Assembly (NCBI RefSeq): GCF_039523235.1
Contig: NZ_BAAAEX010000013.1
Strand: one strand, 5' to 3'
DNA length: 64,000 bases
Origin: Castellaniella ginsengisoli
GTDB lineage: Bacteria > Pseudomonadota > Gammaproteobacteria > Burkholderiales > Burkholderiaceae_B
Shown here: positions 49,806 through 58,448 of the stretch, piece by piece
Layout: every line of letters begins with the position of its first letter
How positions within the stretch are numbered: position 1 is the stretch's first letter
Made by a program: the position numbers and the translations under genes
The notes under the pieces: generated by a model
Database searches by the model: none
What the model was told of the DNA's origin: nothing
The model's input: the letters and a program-made list of their open reading frames with translations, nothing else

Positions 49806-52706
49806 TCAACAGATCCCCATTGAAGTTTCTGTCTCCTGTTCGAGGGCTGCATCAGGCCCCTGTGGGTGCAGGGTAGGGCTTTCGACTTGCGCCGGGGCCA
49901 GGTCATGCGCCAGCCCCTTGACCCCCAGCCGATCTACTTGCTCGGGCAGCTTGTCGGCATCATCCGTGAATACCGCGACCTCATGGCGCTCACGCGAGAT
50001 GCTGACGTAGTAGGTATCCTGGGCCGTGGTGCGGCTGAAACTTTCCGCGTTGTACAGCACCCGGTCGCAGGTCAGGCCCTGGGCGCTGTGCGCCGTGGTG
50101 GTGTAGGCATAGTCCAGGTGTAGTGGCCGGTCGGTGGGCAGGGTGATATGGCGGCCGCCGGTCTCGATGGTGACGGTGCTCGCCTCGATGGCGACGACCT
50201 GCGCCAGCTGGCCATTGACCAGGTCATGTTGGGCATCGTTGCGGGTGATGCGCACCTGGTCGCCTGCGGACAATTCGGATTCGTTCAGGTGATAGACCGA
50301 GAGCTTGCCCATGGTACGGGGGATGATCTCGATAGGCTTAGGCTTTGATGCGTCTGGGTCCACGATTTGTACCGTGATGCGGTCATGGCGGGGGATGCCG
50401 GTCACCCGGTACAGTTCGCCGCGCTTCAGGCCGCACTGGTAGTCACGTTCCGGCACGACGATATCGCCCACGGTGTAATACCGGGCGACACTGCGTTCGG
50501 CCCGGGTGGTGTCATGGCGGGCGAGCAGCTGGCAGCGCTGGCCCTTGCCCTCCAGGCCGCGCAGGGCGTGGATGCGGGCATTGATTGCCTGGCGCGAGGC
50601 GTTGGTGCCGGTCACGACGATGGTGCTGGCCTGCTGATCGGCGGTCAGCCCCACATAGGCCTGGGCGATGGCTTCGTAGCGGGCCAAGCTGTCGCGGGTC
50701 TTGTGGCCGTGCTCATCGACGCTGAACTGATCCGGGATGGTCAACACCCGGTCCAGCAAGGGGAGGGATCGGCTGGCCTCACCACGGGCGGCCAGCTGCA
50801 CCGCATGGCGCAGCCGTTCGGATCGTTGGCGCTGGATGTCGCCCATGAGTACGGTCTTCATGCCGTGTTCCTGCAGCATGGCAAAGGCGCGGCCCGCCTC
50901 GATGGCCTTGGTCTGAGCCGTGTCGCCCAGCAGCACCACCTTCGCGCCGGTGGGCTGGATGAGTGCCAGCAGCTTGTCCATCTGGCGCACGGGCACGACC
51001 CCGGCCTCGTCGATGACCACCACGGTCTGCGGGCCAAGCTGGCTGGTGAAGGGCCGCTTGTCGCGGGCGGCCAGCACCGAGGCCACGGTATTGGCGGGTA
51101 CGCCATCCTTGCGCAGATTGCGAACCATGCCGCCATAGGGGGCGAGCGCCACCAGGCTGTGGCCCTGCTGCTGCAGGATGGCCTGGGCGTTTTGCAGCGC
51201 GAAAGACTTGCCGGTACCGGCCAGGCCCTGGATGCCAGAGATCTGGTCGGTGTCGCTCGTAATCAGCATTACGGCTTCGCGCTGCCCTGGGGTCAGGCGC
51301 TCATCCAGCCTGGCTTCCGCCACGCTGCTGGCGATGGAGGCCTGCCAGGCACGGCGACCGTTGGCTTCCGCTGCCAGGATCCGGGATTCGGCCTCAAAGG
51401 CCTTGCGGGTGGCGTAGCGGGGGCTTTCCATCAAGAGCCGTCCTTGGGTGATGGCCTGATCGACCAGCTGCAAGGCTGCATCCTGCGAGGCCCCGCGCAG
51501 GCGCACGACTTCTGCTGCCCAGCCGTCTCGGGTTATGGGCGCGGCCTTCATGTCTTGCGTGCTGCGATAGTGTGGTGCTTCCTGGATCAGTGCCCCTGCC
51601 TGTACCCGTGCCTGGATGGCCGACTGGATGGCGGTGACATCGGTATGACCGCCCGCGTGGCGCACGGCGCTTTGCAGCAGATCGGCCAGCGGCATGACGG
51701 ATTCGCGTTCAGCCAGATGCTGGATCGCCCATGACAGCGATGCTTGGGCGACCAGATCGGAGGCCTTGCTGGTTTCCTGTCGTGGCTGGATGGTCGCCTG
51801 CAGGCCTGCCTGGTCAAACCGCATGCCGATGGCTTGGGCGGCTGCCTGCCATTCCTGCTGCAGTTCGGCCCGGCTGTAAGCCTGGGTCTTCTGCTGCCGG
51901 TGGGCGAGGGTGATGCCCTGTCGCAGGGTGTGCGGAGCCTGGTCGCGGCTGGTGCCGCGTGCGGCCAGCTCTGCCGTGATGCCTGAGCTGCGCTTACTGA
52001 AGAATTCGATCTGTTCCCTGCTGATGTGGGCAAGCTCGATGTGGTTCTTCTCGTGACGCACCGCATAGCCCAGCGCCCGGACGTTGCGCTCCAGCGTTGC
52101 CTGGTAGATGGAATCGGTGACCCGCAGCAGCTGGAAGATCTGTTCGTTGGATAGCGCCACCCACTGGCCATCGTCCCGTTGGGTCAGGTTCATCAGCAGC
52201 GCGTGGACGTGCAGATGTGGGTCCGGTGCGGCGTCTTCCGTAGGCCGGGCCGTTTCGTGGCGAAACTTGGCGATGATGAGATTGCCCGTATGCTCCACCC
52301 GCGACTTGCCATTTTCCTTGCGGCGACCCATGGCCAGGTGCTGCTCGACATAGGTCAGGGCCGTGGCCACGGCGTCATCGTTCGCCTGGATCAGGCGCTC
52401 GTCGCCACCGATGAGGGCCTGCAGCGTGATGCTTTTGGGGGCGCCGAAAGTCAGATCCAGGGCAGCGCGGGCTTTGGCGTCCTTGCGCACCGATTGACTG
52501 GCCGTGATGCCGTGGCCAAAATCACCCTGCAGCATGGCTTTGAACCGGGTGGGGTCGATGGCGCCGATTGCGCCCAAGCGCCAGGCACCATCGCCCTGCC
52601 AGGTCGCGGCGCTGCCGTCGCGGCTGTAATAGTCGTCGGCCTGGTCGGCGTAATAGTGGGTGGCAAGGGCCGCACGGGCCCGATAGATCTGGCTGTGCGA
52701 GATCAT
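49806..52706 (-). CDS. traI: TrwC/TraI-type MOBF conjugative relaxase-helicase
   Basis: Nicks oriT, stays bound to the transferred strand and unwinds the DNA. The 966-residue protein begins like TrwC, with paired tyrosines in ATHYYADQADDYYSRDG (about 16-31), and the three-histidine motif PDPHLHVHALLMN (about 172-184). The helicase part has Walker A GLAGTGKSF (about 487), Walker B VVIDEAG, and the RecD-like motif near DYAYTTTAHSAQGLT. Length matches TrwC (966). GGAG precedes the ATG. In R388 the coupling-protein gene is immediately upstream; here a small cargo cluster and a plus-strand gene separate them. Confidence 0.93.
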   Translation of the reverse strand: MISHSQIYRARAALATHYYADQADDYYSRDGSAATWQGDGAWRLGAIGAIDPTRFKAMLQGDFGHGITASQSVRKDAKARAALDLTFGAPKSITLQALIGGDERLIQANDDAVATALTYVEQHLAMGRRKENGKSRVEHTGNLIIAKFRHETARPTEDAAPDPHLHVHALLMNLTQRDDGQWVALSNEQIFQLLRVTDSIYQATLERNVRALGYAVRHEKNHIELAHISREQIEFFSKRSSGITAELAARGTSRDQAPHTLRQGITLAHRQQKTQAYSRAELQQEWQAAAQAIGMRFDQAGLQATIQPRQETSKASDLVAQASLSWAIQHLAERESVMPLADLLQSAVRHAGGHTDVTAIQSAIQARVQAGALIQEAPHYRSTQDMKAAPITRDGWAAEVVRLRGASQDAALQLVDQAITQGRLLMESPRYATRKAFEAESRILAAEANGRRAWQASIASSVAEARLDERLTPGQREAVMLITSDTDQISGIQGLAGTGKSFALQNAQAILQQQGHSLVALAPYGGMVRNLRKDGVPANTVASVLAARDKRPFTSQLGPQTVVVIDEAGVVPVRQMDKLLALIQPTGAKVVLLGDTAQTKAIEAGRAFAMLQEHGMKTVLMGDIQRQRSERLRHAVQLAARGEASRSLPLLDRVLTIPDQFSVDEHGHKTRDSLARYEAIAQAYVGLTADQQASTIVVTGTNASRQAINARIHALRGLEGKGQRCQLLARHDTTRAERSVARYYTVGDIVVPERDYQCGLKRGELYRVTGIPRHDRITVQIVDPDASKPKPIEIIPRTMGKLSVYHLNESELSAGDQVRITRNDAQHDLVNGQLAQVVAIEASTVTIETGGRHITLPTDRPLHLDYAYTTTAHSAQGLTCDRVLYNAESFSRTTAQDTYYVSISRERHEVAVFTDDADKLPEQVDRLGVKGLAHDLAPAQVESPTLHPQGPDAALEQETETSMGIC

Positions 52707-52940
52707 GGGTGCTCCGGGAAGTGGGATGTGGTAAAAAATCAGCCAGCAGGTGCAAAAGGCGTGCCGGTGCTGGCTGTTGGAGGGAAGGACAGGGGGATTA
52801 CACAGGGTTTTCCACAGGAACTGTGGATGACTGCTAGCGACCCACTCCGGCTAGTCGTGTTCTATGTTGTGTTGTCTAAGGAAGGTCTGGACAAGTCCCC
52901 CGGACCTGTCCAGACCTTCCTTAATTTTTAAAGGGTGTAT
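52707..52940. other. hairpin-rich region between the relaxase and a divergent gene; alternative oriT candidate
   Basis: Three inverted repeats occur in 234 bp: CAGCCAGCA/TGCTGGCTG (52740-52748, 52768-52776), TCCACAG-gaa-CTGTGGA (52811-52827), and a perfect 17 bp arm pair at 52877-52893 and 52907-52923 (TAAGGAAGGTCTGGACA and its complement). TGTTGTCT|AAGG at about 52870-52881 resembles the R388 nic TTGTCT|ATAG. The flanking genes diverge, so a terminator is not needed here. The repeats may serve oriT, relaxase autoregulation or both. Confidence 0.4.
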
Positions 52941-53390
52941 ATGCTGTTTGGAATATTTAGCAAAAAAGCTAAGTTAGAGCAAAAAAAATTGATTGACGAA
53001 AGCTTGATTCGCTCGGCAGAAATGCTAAAAATCCAGCTAATGCTTTGTGATGTGGGAACGGATGAATACAATAAGTTTATCAAATCTACCTCGTTCTCCG
53101 GATATGTTTGTGGTTTTTTTGATGCAACTGTTCAGCATATCGGCGTAGAACGTCCGGCAGATCGCCAAATTACGGCGCTAATAACCGCTGGGTTTTATTA
53201 TTTATTTCAAGGGGATCATGAGAAAACGCTCCACCACACCAAGATTTTTTTGGATAGGCAGGATGATGATGAATATTGTAAGCACAGGGGCATTGGCGGA
53301 AACGAATATCTTAGTTTCATGAGGGGGGAAATCGAGATTCCAAATGGACTTGCACGAATGTTTCATGAGTTTTGTGCCATTGATCATTAA
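52941..53390 (+). CDS. hypothetical protein, AT-rich cargo gene
   Basis: A 149-residue protein I do not recognise, beginning MLFGIFSKKAKLEQKKLIDE. It is helical in the middle, with no membrane segment or signal peptide. AAAGGG precedes the ATG; a GTG six bases upstream is in frame. Its low GC content contrasts with relaxase and traD, and its plus-strand direction breaks the tra gene order, which suggests recent acquisition. The gap behind it (53391-53568) holds nothing I can name. Confidence 0.55.
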   Translation: MLFGIFSKKAKLEQKKLIDESLIRSAEMLKIQLMLCDVGTDEYNKFIKSTSFSGYVCGFFDATVQHIGVERPADRQITALITAGFYYLFQGDHEKTLHHTKIFLDRQDDDEYCKHRGIGGNEYLSFMRGEIEIPNGLARMFHEFCAIDH

Positions 53391-53568
53391 AATGGTCTGC
53401 CAAGATGGGTTCTGTCTTGGTTTAAACCAAATCCACTGCGTTAATCGCAGTCAACCGGTGCTGCCCGAATCGGACATCCAGATCGGGTGAGAATTCTAGA
53501 GTCTAGATTTAACCTTCGTCACACATTTGATAGCTCCTCTTGAGCGCTTGTTTGCTGATCAAAAAAAG

Positions 53569-53973
53569 CTACGCGGATGCTGCTGCTAGATGCGCGGTAA
53601 CAGTTTCGAGTAGATGCGTGTCCAAGGCGTCAAGTTGGAGGTTATTGAATTCTTGCTGCATGGCTACCTCCTTTAGAACTTCAGCAAGGCAAAACATCAT
53701 TGCAAGTTCTACGTCTCTATTTTTTTTCTGAGCCATGGCATTCGCGCCGAAGGAAAGTGCACACGCTGCCAAGATGAATTTGTTGGGAAGCGGTCGATTA
53801 GGCCCGAACCATTGTGGATTTCGATCCCAGACTAGTCCGACTATCTTGTTTGCTATATCTGCCGGCGGGGCGCCAAGCTCCGTATACTTGGCGCTCATCT
53901 CCAGCAGGTTCTGCACCAGCACTGCCGCCCAAGATTTTCTGGCTACTGAACGAATTCCAAAAAATAGTGTCAT
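53569..53973 (-). CDS. hypothetical protein downstream of traD
   Basis: A 134-residue helical protein of unknown function (MTLFFGIRSVARKSWAAVLV...). Its start overlaps the stop of the preceding 89-residue gene by 4 bp, so it is the last member of the traD transcription unit. Two moderately hydrophobic stretches are visible but no clear membrane helix. GC content is lower than in traD. Confidence 0.5.
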   Translation of the reverse strand: MTLFFGIRSVARKSWAAVLVQNLLEMSAKYTELGAPPADIANKIVGLVWDRNPQWFGPNRPLPNKFILAACALSFGANAMAQKKNRDVELAMMFCLAEVLKEVAMQQEFNNLQLDALDTHLLETVTAHLAAASA

Positions 53974-54239
53974 TGATGAACCCTCATATCGAATTTCCCC
54001 TGAAACCGTGGTTTCTCAAAGATAGTTATGCCTTCAGCAAAGATGTCGATCAGGAACATCTTGCGCTCAGGATGAGTAGCCACCAGGTCGTAGCCGAGCA
54101 TGTTGGTGTACGTCTTGTAAGCGGCTATTCGATGGATTAAGAGCTGGCCCAGCACTAGAAATTCTGCCCCTTCGCTTTCGAGCCGAGTATCCAGCCTGCT
54201 CATAGCCATCCTATGGGTTGCGCCATCGGTTTTCCTCAA
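53970..54239 (-). CDS. small hypothetical protein, possibly a degenerate nuclease-like fold
   Basis: An 89-residue protein starting within the traD stop (4 bp overlap). The segment LESEGAEFLVLGQLLIHRIAAYKTYTNMLGYDLVA resembles the N-terminal half of PD-(D/E)XK-like proteins of the DUF4365 type. The following strand with the usual E-x-K (or Q-V-K) is replaced by an unrelated ending. It may be a truncated nuclease-like protein or a different small protein. Low GC content suggests cargo. Confidence 0.45.
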   Translation of the reverse strand: MRKTDGATHRMAMSRLDTRLESEGAEFLVLGQLLIHRIAAYKTYTNMLGYDLVATHPERKMFLIDIFAEGITIFEKPRFQGKFDMRVHQ

Positions 54240-55834
54240 TATGTATCCAGAAAGGCTGCCGTCTTATCACCAAATTTCTGGAACGGCATCCTGACCCGCG
54301 TCACCGGCAAACCTCCCGCTAGCGCCACATACCCCTCCAGCACCGGCAGCGCCTGGATCTGCGCCGCCGTCACCACGTCTTCCACCGCCCGGTCTATATT
54401 ATCCGACGTGTTGCGATAATCGACGCTGCGGCTGACGCTGTATTTTGGCCGCTCGACCTCGTGTTTGCCAAGGCTTTCACTCATATCGCGTGCAGTTTGC
54501 GGGTCGGTGCGTGATCCACCCAGCACGACCAGGTTGCGAAAGCTCGCCCGGATGGTGGTGGCCATCGTCCTGCCATAAAGGTGTTCCAGCTGGGACGTGC
54601 TCTGCAGGCCCGCGATGATGCGCAGCCCATTCTTGCGGCCTTTGGTCAGCCCCGCTTCCAATGAGGGCAGGGCCTCCAGGCTGGCCAGCTCGTCGATGAA
54701 CAGCCACCAACGTCTGCCGGTACCTTCGGGCATGGACAGAATCGACGTGATGAAGACATCGGCCCAGGAGGACACGAGTGGCCGCATGGAACTCATCATG
54801 TCTTCGCGCCAGTTGATGTACAGGTTTCCGCCGTCTGGCTGATCCAGCCAGTCGCGGATGGAGAAGAGGCCAGGCTTCATGCTGGTGTGTTCAGACAACT
54901 TGTTGGACAGCACGAACCGGGCAGACGACAGGGCCTTGCTGGCTTCGCTGGAGCCGACGAACAGGGATTCAGCCAGGGCGCCGTCCAGGAACTGCTTGAG
55001 CACCTTTGGATCCTCGATGGTGCAGAGGCGAAACAGATCCATGATGCTGGCCTCGGTGCCTTGTAGTTGGTGCAGCTTCTTTGCGGTTTCGCGTAGTAGC
55101 AGCCGCCCGAAGTCGTTCCATTCCTCAGCGTTCTTGTCCTGGCTCATGGGCACCAGGGATTGCGCCAGGCGCTTCCAGTCGTAGTCTGCCCGCACTTCGT
55201 TGAAGAAGGACCAACCTTCGCTTCTGGCATCGTAGGGGTTGAGGATCACGTCGCCCGGTTGCCAGAATTTGCTCAGCAGATCGCCATTGGGGTCGATGAC
55301 GATCATACGGTCGTTGCGCATAGGTGTCTGCCCAGACATGTGGTGCCGATGACTGCGGGACCGTGCCAGCACGGACGCCGCCATATTGCGCAGCAGCACC
55401 GATTTGCCCGACCCCGTGGCACCGCTCACCAGCAGATGCAGGTCCTCGTTCGCAGTAGGCATAGGGATGCCTGCCACGTCGATCTGCTGTTTGCCAGGTT
55501 CTGTGCAGAGCTTTGCCAGGTGTTTGGCCGTGGTCATCCGGGTGCCGCGCACGAAACGCTTGTAGGCGGCCCCCTCGAAACCTTCGGTCTTCGCGGTGCG
55601 GCCTATGAACAGAATCAAGGCCAGGGCCAGCACCAGGCCCACGCCCAGTGCCCCGTAGAGCAGAGGATAGCCTGGGGTGAGTTTCACGAAATGCCAGGCC
55701 ATTTGGCGATTCCAGTCGCGCCAGGCGATGCCGCTACCGTAGGTGGCAGCGGTCATCCAGGCCCCGATGGGAAAGAGCGCCAGAGAAAAGGCGGCAATGC
55801 GCCGCCGGGTGATGGGGGAGATGAGGGTAGACAT
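54236..55834 (-). CDS. traD: TraD/TrwB-type coupling protein (VirD4)
   Basis: Inner-membrane ATPase that brings the relaxase-DNA complex to the type IV secretion channel. The 532-residue protein has two N-terminal membrane helices (about 10-30 and 55-77), Walker A GATGSGKS (about 138-145), IVIDPNGD and Walker B LFIDELASL, with the TrwB-like GLQSTSQLEHLYG segment. Length is close to TrwB (507). It begins 16 bp after the preceding coiled-coil gene and overlaps the next small gene. Confidence 0.92.
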   Translation of the reverse strand: MSTLISPITRRRIAAFSLALFPIGAWMTAATYGSGIAWRDWNRQMAWHFVKLTPGYPLLYGALGVGLVLALALILFIGRTAKTEGFEGAAYKRFVRGTRMTTAKHLAKLCTEPGKQQIDVAGIPMPTANEDLHLLVSGATGSGKSVLLRNMAASVLARSRSHRHHMSGQTPMRNDRMIVIDPNGDLLSKFWQPGDVILNPYDARSEGWSFFNEVRADYDWKRLAQSLVPMSQDKNAEEWNDFGRLLLRETAKKLHQLQGTEASIMDLFRLCTIEDPKVLKQFLDGALAESLFVGSSEASKALSSARFVLSNKLSEHTSMKPGLFSIRDWLDQPDGGNLYINWREDMMSSMRPLVSSWADVFITSILSMPEGTGRRWWLFIDELASLEALPSLEAGLTKGRKNGLRIIAGLQSTSQLEHLYGRTMATTIRASFRNLVVLGGSRTDPQTARDMSESLGKHEVERPKYSVSRSVDYRNTSDNIDRAVEDVVTAAQIQALPVLEGYVALAGGLPVTRVRMPFQKFGDKTAAFLDTY

Positions 55835-55850
55835 GATGGCCTTTGTGGAA

Positions 55851-56297
55851 TCAGGGGATCAGCCACTGGCCCAGGGCCAGGCCCGCAAGCAGACCGCCCA
55901 GCACACCTGCGGCACCGCCAATGACTACGGCGATGAGCGCCATGCGCCGGGCGGCTTGGTGCGTGATGCGGGCGCACTGGGCTGCCTCCTGGGTCAGGTG
56001 ATCCAATCGGGTGCTGGTCGCATCCAGCATGGCCTGGATGACCTGCTGATGCTGCTGGTGAATGGGCTTGGCGGTGGCCTCCAGGGTGGTGACCAGGTGG
56101 CGGGCCAGTTGCTGGGGCAAAACCTGTTGGGTGTCGGCTACGGCCTGGATCTGCTGTTGGGCAGCATCCAGGCTGGCGCTGACCGTTTCGAGTCGATCCA
56201 CGAGGCTGGCGACTTCGCCCAGCACGTCGTGGTATAGCAGATCCAGCTTCGTGCGGGCGTGGCCCGGGGCCGGGCCTGGGGTCTGGGGCGCGTCCAT
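55851..56297 (-). CDS. membrane-anchored coiled-coil protein of the stability/transfer cluster (StbC position)
   Basis: A 148-residue protein with a long amphipathic helical middle (about 25-110) and one C-terminal membrane helix (MALIAVVIGGAAGVLGGLLAGLALG). It sits 7 bp after the ParA-like gene, where R388 has stbC. A longer form starting at 56333 would overlap that gene. I see no enzymatic motif. Role is unknown: it might tether DNA or the ATPase to the membrane, or assist mobilisation as MbeB-type proteins do. Confidence 0.5.
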   Translation of the reverse strand: MDAPQTPGPAPGHARTKLDLLYHDVLGEVASLVDRLETVSASLDAAQQQIQAVADTQQVLPQQLARHLVTTLEATAKPIHQQHQQVIQAMLDATSTRLDHLTQEAAQCARITHQAARRMALIAVVIGGAAGVLGGLLAGLALGQWLIP

Positions 56298-56304
56298 GGC
56301 GGGA

Positions 56305-57012
56305 TCAGGCAAAGAGCGCCGCAAAGGCTGCATTCATCTGCCGATCCACCGGCTGGGCCAGGGCGCGCAGGGCGTGCCGGTTGCTCAGCTGGGATATCCG
56401 CGCATGGTCGTTGCGGTCAGCAGCCTTCAAGAGCGCCCGGTAGTCCGTCTGGTCGGCCAGCACGTCGGCAAGCGTGGTGCGCAGATCGGCCAGCAGCTCG
56501 AAGACTTCGTTTTCGTAGATGGCGGCTTTGGGGTTGGCCTGCACTTCGCCAGTCTTCGCGGCATAGGCCAGGATCGAGGGGAATTCGTCCTCGACACTGG
56601 ACTCGACCCGGTTGAAGAGGATGCGCACGCGCTCGGGATCCACACCCAGCTCGGCCAGGGCGGCCACGGTCTTGATGGTTTCGCGCTGCGCTTTGCCGGT
56701 GTTGATGACGGGCAGCACAAAGCAGCTCATTTCCTCGTGGGCCCCTTCGTAGCGCATCATGTGGTTCAGGAAATCCTCGATATTGCTGGCCCCTACGTCC
56801 ACGATGGCATCGTCACGGGTGAGCAGTTCTCGAAACAGCCTGCCGAAGTGTTCGCCGCGCAGCTGATCGACTGCCAGGCCCAGGTCTGCCCCGGTTTCGT
56901 TGGTGGACTCCACGGCAAAGATCTGGGCTCCGTTCATGCGGGGGGCCAGCAGGTGAGAGGCGACGACGGTCTTGCCGACCGATCCGGTGTAGTTCAGGAC
57001 TGCGACTTTCAT
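56305..57012 (-). CDS. ParA/StbB-like plasmid-stability ATPase
   Basis: A 235-residue P-loop ATPase starting MKVAVLNYTGSVGKTVVASHLL. The deviant Walker A is YTGSVGKT, and ESTNETGADLG and AIVDVGAS follow in place of the usual ParA motifs, as in StbB of IncW plasmids. StbB-type ATPases affect plasmid positioning and conjugation. Frames opening further upstream (to 57456) lie inside the preceding gene and are not used. It starts 4 bp after the preceding stop. Confidence 0.75.
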   Translation of the reverse strand: MKVAVLNYTGSVGKTVVASHLLAPRMNGAQIFAVESTNETGADLGLAVDQLRGEHFGRLFRELLTRDDAIVDVGASNIEDFLNHMMRYEGAHEEMSCFVLPVINTGKAQRETIKTVAALAELGVDPERVRILFNRVESSVEDEFPSILAYAAKTGEVQANPKAAIYENEVFELLADLRTTLADVLADQTDYRALLKAADRNDHARISQLSNRHALRALAQPVDRQMNAAFAALFA

Positions 57013-57016
57013 GGGT

Positions 57017-57499
57017 TCATTCCTTGTCGTGTTGAGTTTCGGTGTCTTGCGATGCCTTGGCGCGGTTGGCCAGGCCTTCGCGGCGCAGGGCATCGAGGTC
57101 GATACGCATGTCGCGGATCTTGCGTAGATCCCCTGGGGTCTGGATGCGGCTGGGTCGCCCCTGGATGGCGTCCAGCGGTGGCGGGGAGGGGTTGGCAGTG
57201 GGTGTCGCGTCGTGCTCGGCTGCGGGTGTAGTGGTCGTCTGACTTGCTTCTTCGGCGGCCAGCCGCCGTGCCTTGCGCCAGCGGCGCAGCGTGGTGATGT
57301 AGGTGTTGTGCCGCACTGGCAGGCCTGCAGCGGCCAGATCCTCCATGATGGCGGCGTGTGGCACGCCTGCAGCCACCTGGGGCTCGATGAGCGGGTAGAG
57401 TGCCCGAAGCTTCGCGGCCTGGCGCAGGCGCGGGTCCAGGCTTTCCAGTACGGCACGATAACGGGCGATGGGATCGGGTTTGAGCGGGTTGTCAGTCAT
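57017..57499 (-). CDS. putative DNA-binding protein of the stability cluster (StbA position)
   Basis: A 160-residue protein. Residues about 28-75, ALYPLIEPQVAAGVPHAAIM to TLRRWRKARR, look like a helix-turn-helix of the kind that precedes ParA-like stability ATPases; the C-terminal half is Thr/Pro-rich and then charged. The start at 57499 follows the previous gene by 20 bp. The assignment as StbA-like is from position and fold guess, not from direct recognition. Confidence 0.5.
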   Translation of the reverse strand: MTDNPLKPDPIARYRAVLESLDPRLRQAAKLRALYPLIEPQVAAGVPHAAIMEDLAAAGLPVRHNTYITTLRRWRKARRLAAEEASQTTTTPAAEHDATPTANPSPPPLDAIQGRPSRIQTPGDLRKIRDMRIDLDALRREGLANRAKASQDTETQHDKE

Positions 57500-57519
57500 G
57501 AAATGCCTTGGGTGAGGAT

Positions 57520-57990
57520 TCAGTGATGCAGGGCCGGCAGCACGGCGGCTTGCTTGCCGTCCAGCCAGGCCAGGCCTGCGGCGTGGGCTTCGTCGTAGGC
57601 GCATTGGTCGTCGGCAAAGCGCACGGACTGGCCACGGGCGGGGAAATGCCCGCAGCCGACTTCCTGGTTGTGATCGAGCAGGCGCAGCAGGTAGCCTTCG
57701 CCGTCGCCTTCACGCGGCACGATCTCGAACGAGAAGCGCAGCCGGGCCTGGGCCAGCTCCATCTGGAACTGGCGGGCAACCGCCGGGATGCGGGCGGCCC
57801 AGTCGCAGCCGATACGATCCAGGGCGTCGGCGATGCTGTAGCCGCGCTCCTGCAGCCAGTCGCTGCGATCCAGCACCAGGGCGGCGGTCAGCGCTTCGCC
57901 CAGGCTCAGGGCGCCGATGCCCTCACGGGCGGCCCGATGGGCGATGGCGAGCATCCGGGTGTCGAGATTTGCGTGTGGGTTCTGGGACAT
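57520..57990 (-). CDS. conserved hypothetical protein next to the replication origin
   Basis: A 156-residue protein starting MSQNPHANLDTRMLAIAHRA; AAGGAG precedes the ATG. It contains a helical first half (LGEALTAALVLDRSDWLQERGYSIADAL) and a beta-rich second half. I do not recognise the family; similar small genes sit beside rep and stb genes on broad-host-range plasmids. It opens the stability operon and points away from the iterons. An in-frame ATG at 58071 lacks a ribosome-binding site. Confidence 0.6.
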   Translation of the reverse strand: MSQNPHANLDTRMLAIAHRAAREGIGALSLGEALTAALVLDRSDWLQERGYSIADALDRIGCDWAARIPAVARQFQMELAQARLRFSFEIVPREGDGEGYLLRLLDHNQEVGCGHFPARGQSVRFADDQCAYDEAHAAGLAWLDGKQAAVLPALHH

Positions 57991-58261
57991 GAGAACTCCT
58001 TGGCCCTGCGGGTTCAGGGCGGTGATGGGGGGATGGGTGAGGTGTGGCCCGAGCGGGCAGATGTCGATCACTTGCTGACCGATGCAGCCGCTTGGCGGCT
58101 GCGCTGCGCGGCGGGCTGAGATGGACTGGGGATGAGGCGATCAGGTCTGATGGCAGGCGGACTTATCCACAGGCCTGGTTGGTAGAAATAAGGTAGAAGA
58201 AAGGTAGAAGGCGTTTTGATGGCTGGAAAGCCCCTATCCATGCGGGTTTCCAAAATTTGAG

Positions 58262-58342
58262 CGCGATGTTATGCCGATAAAGCGCGATGTTATGCCGATA
58301 AGCCGCGATGTTATGCCGATGCAGGCGCGATCTTATGCCGAT
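58262..58342 (+). repeat. iteron array (four close copies)
   Basis: Four direct repeats of a 17 bp core, at 58262-58278, 58283-58299, 58304-58320 and 58326-58342, are spaced by 21, 21 and 22 bp, about two helical turns. This fits cooperative binding by the adjacent replication initiator. A fifth, diverged copy starts at 58426. Confidence 0.85.
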
Positions 58343-58367
58343 GGTGAAAGACACTTATCCACAAGCG

Positions 58368-58395
58368 AAAATCGGTCATTTATTGACCGATTTTT
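58368..58395. terminator. bidirectional stem-loop between the iterons and rep
   Basis: Arms AAAATCGGTCA and TGACCGATTTT pair perfectly over a 5-base loop (tttat). T runs follow on both strands, so the structure can terminate rep transcription and also act on the other strand. Confidence 0.6.
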
Positions 58396-58448
58396 GACCT
58401 GTTTAGCCTCGGCTGAATCGCCAGGCGCGATGTTATGACGACGGGTAT

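Larger units (their letters stand above)
58140..58448. other. plasmid-type replication origin (oriV): iterons, DnaA boxes, GGTAGAA repeats
   Basis: The core CGCGATGTTATGCCGAT is repeated at 58262, 58283 and 58304 with 21 bp spacing, again at 58326 (one mismatch), and more loosely at 58426-58442. Perfect DnaA boxes TTATCCACA lie at 58163-58171 and 58355-58363. Three GGTAGAA units at 11 bp spacing (58181, 58192, 58203) flank the iterons. A perfect 11 bp inverted repeat AAAATCGGTCA/TGACCGATTTT (58368-58394) lies beside the second DnaA box. A TrfA-like initiator gene is adjacent. This is the layout of an iteron-controlled plasmid origin. Confidence 0.85.

Noticed and set aside
50367..51734. 455-codon plus-strand frame inside the relaxase gene
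   Set aside because: Antisense shadow of traI; no ribosome-binding site or family motif.
52877..52930. Intrinsic terminator at the 17 bp inverted repeat
   Set aside because: It lies between divergent genes, upstream of both, so no transcript would end there; a regulatory or oriT role fits better, though TTAATTTTT does follow the stem.
56062..57231. 389-codon plus-strand frame opposite the stability genes
   Set aside because: Overlaps three coupled minus-strand genes with better evidence.
58181..58442. CRISPR array
   Set aside because: The repeats are 17 bp cores spaced by 4-5 bp with no variable spacers, next to a rep gene and DnaA boxes; they are iterons. No cas gene is present in the window.
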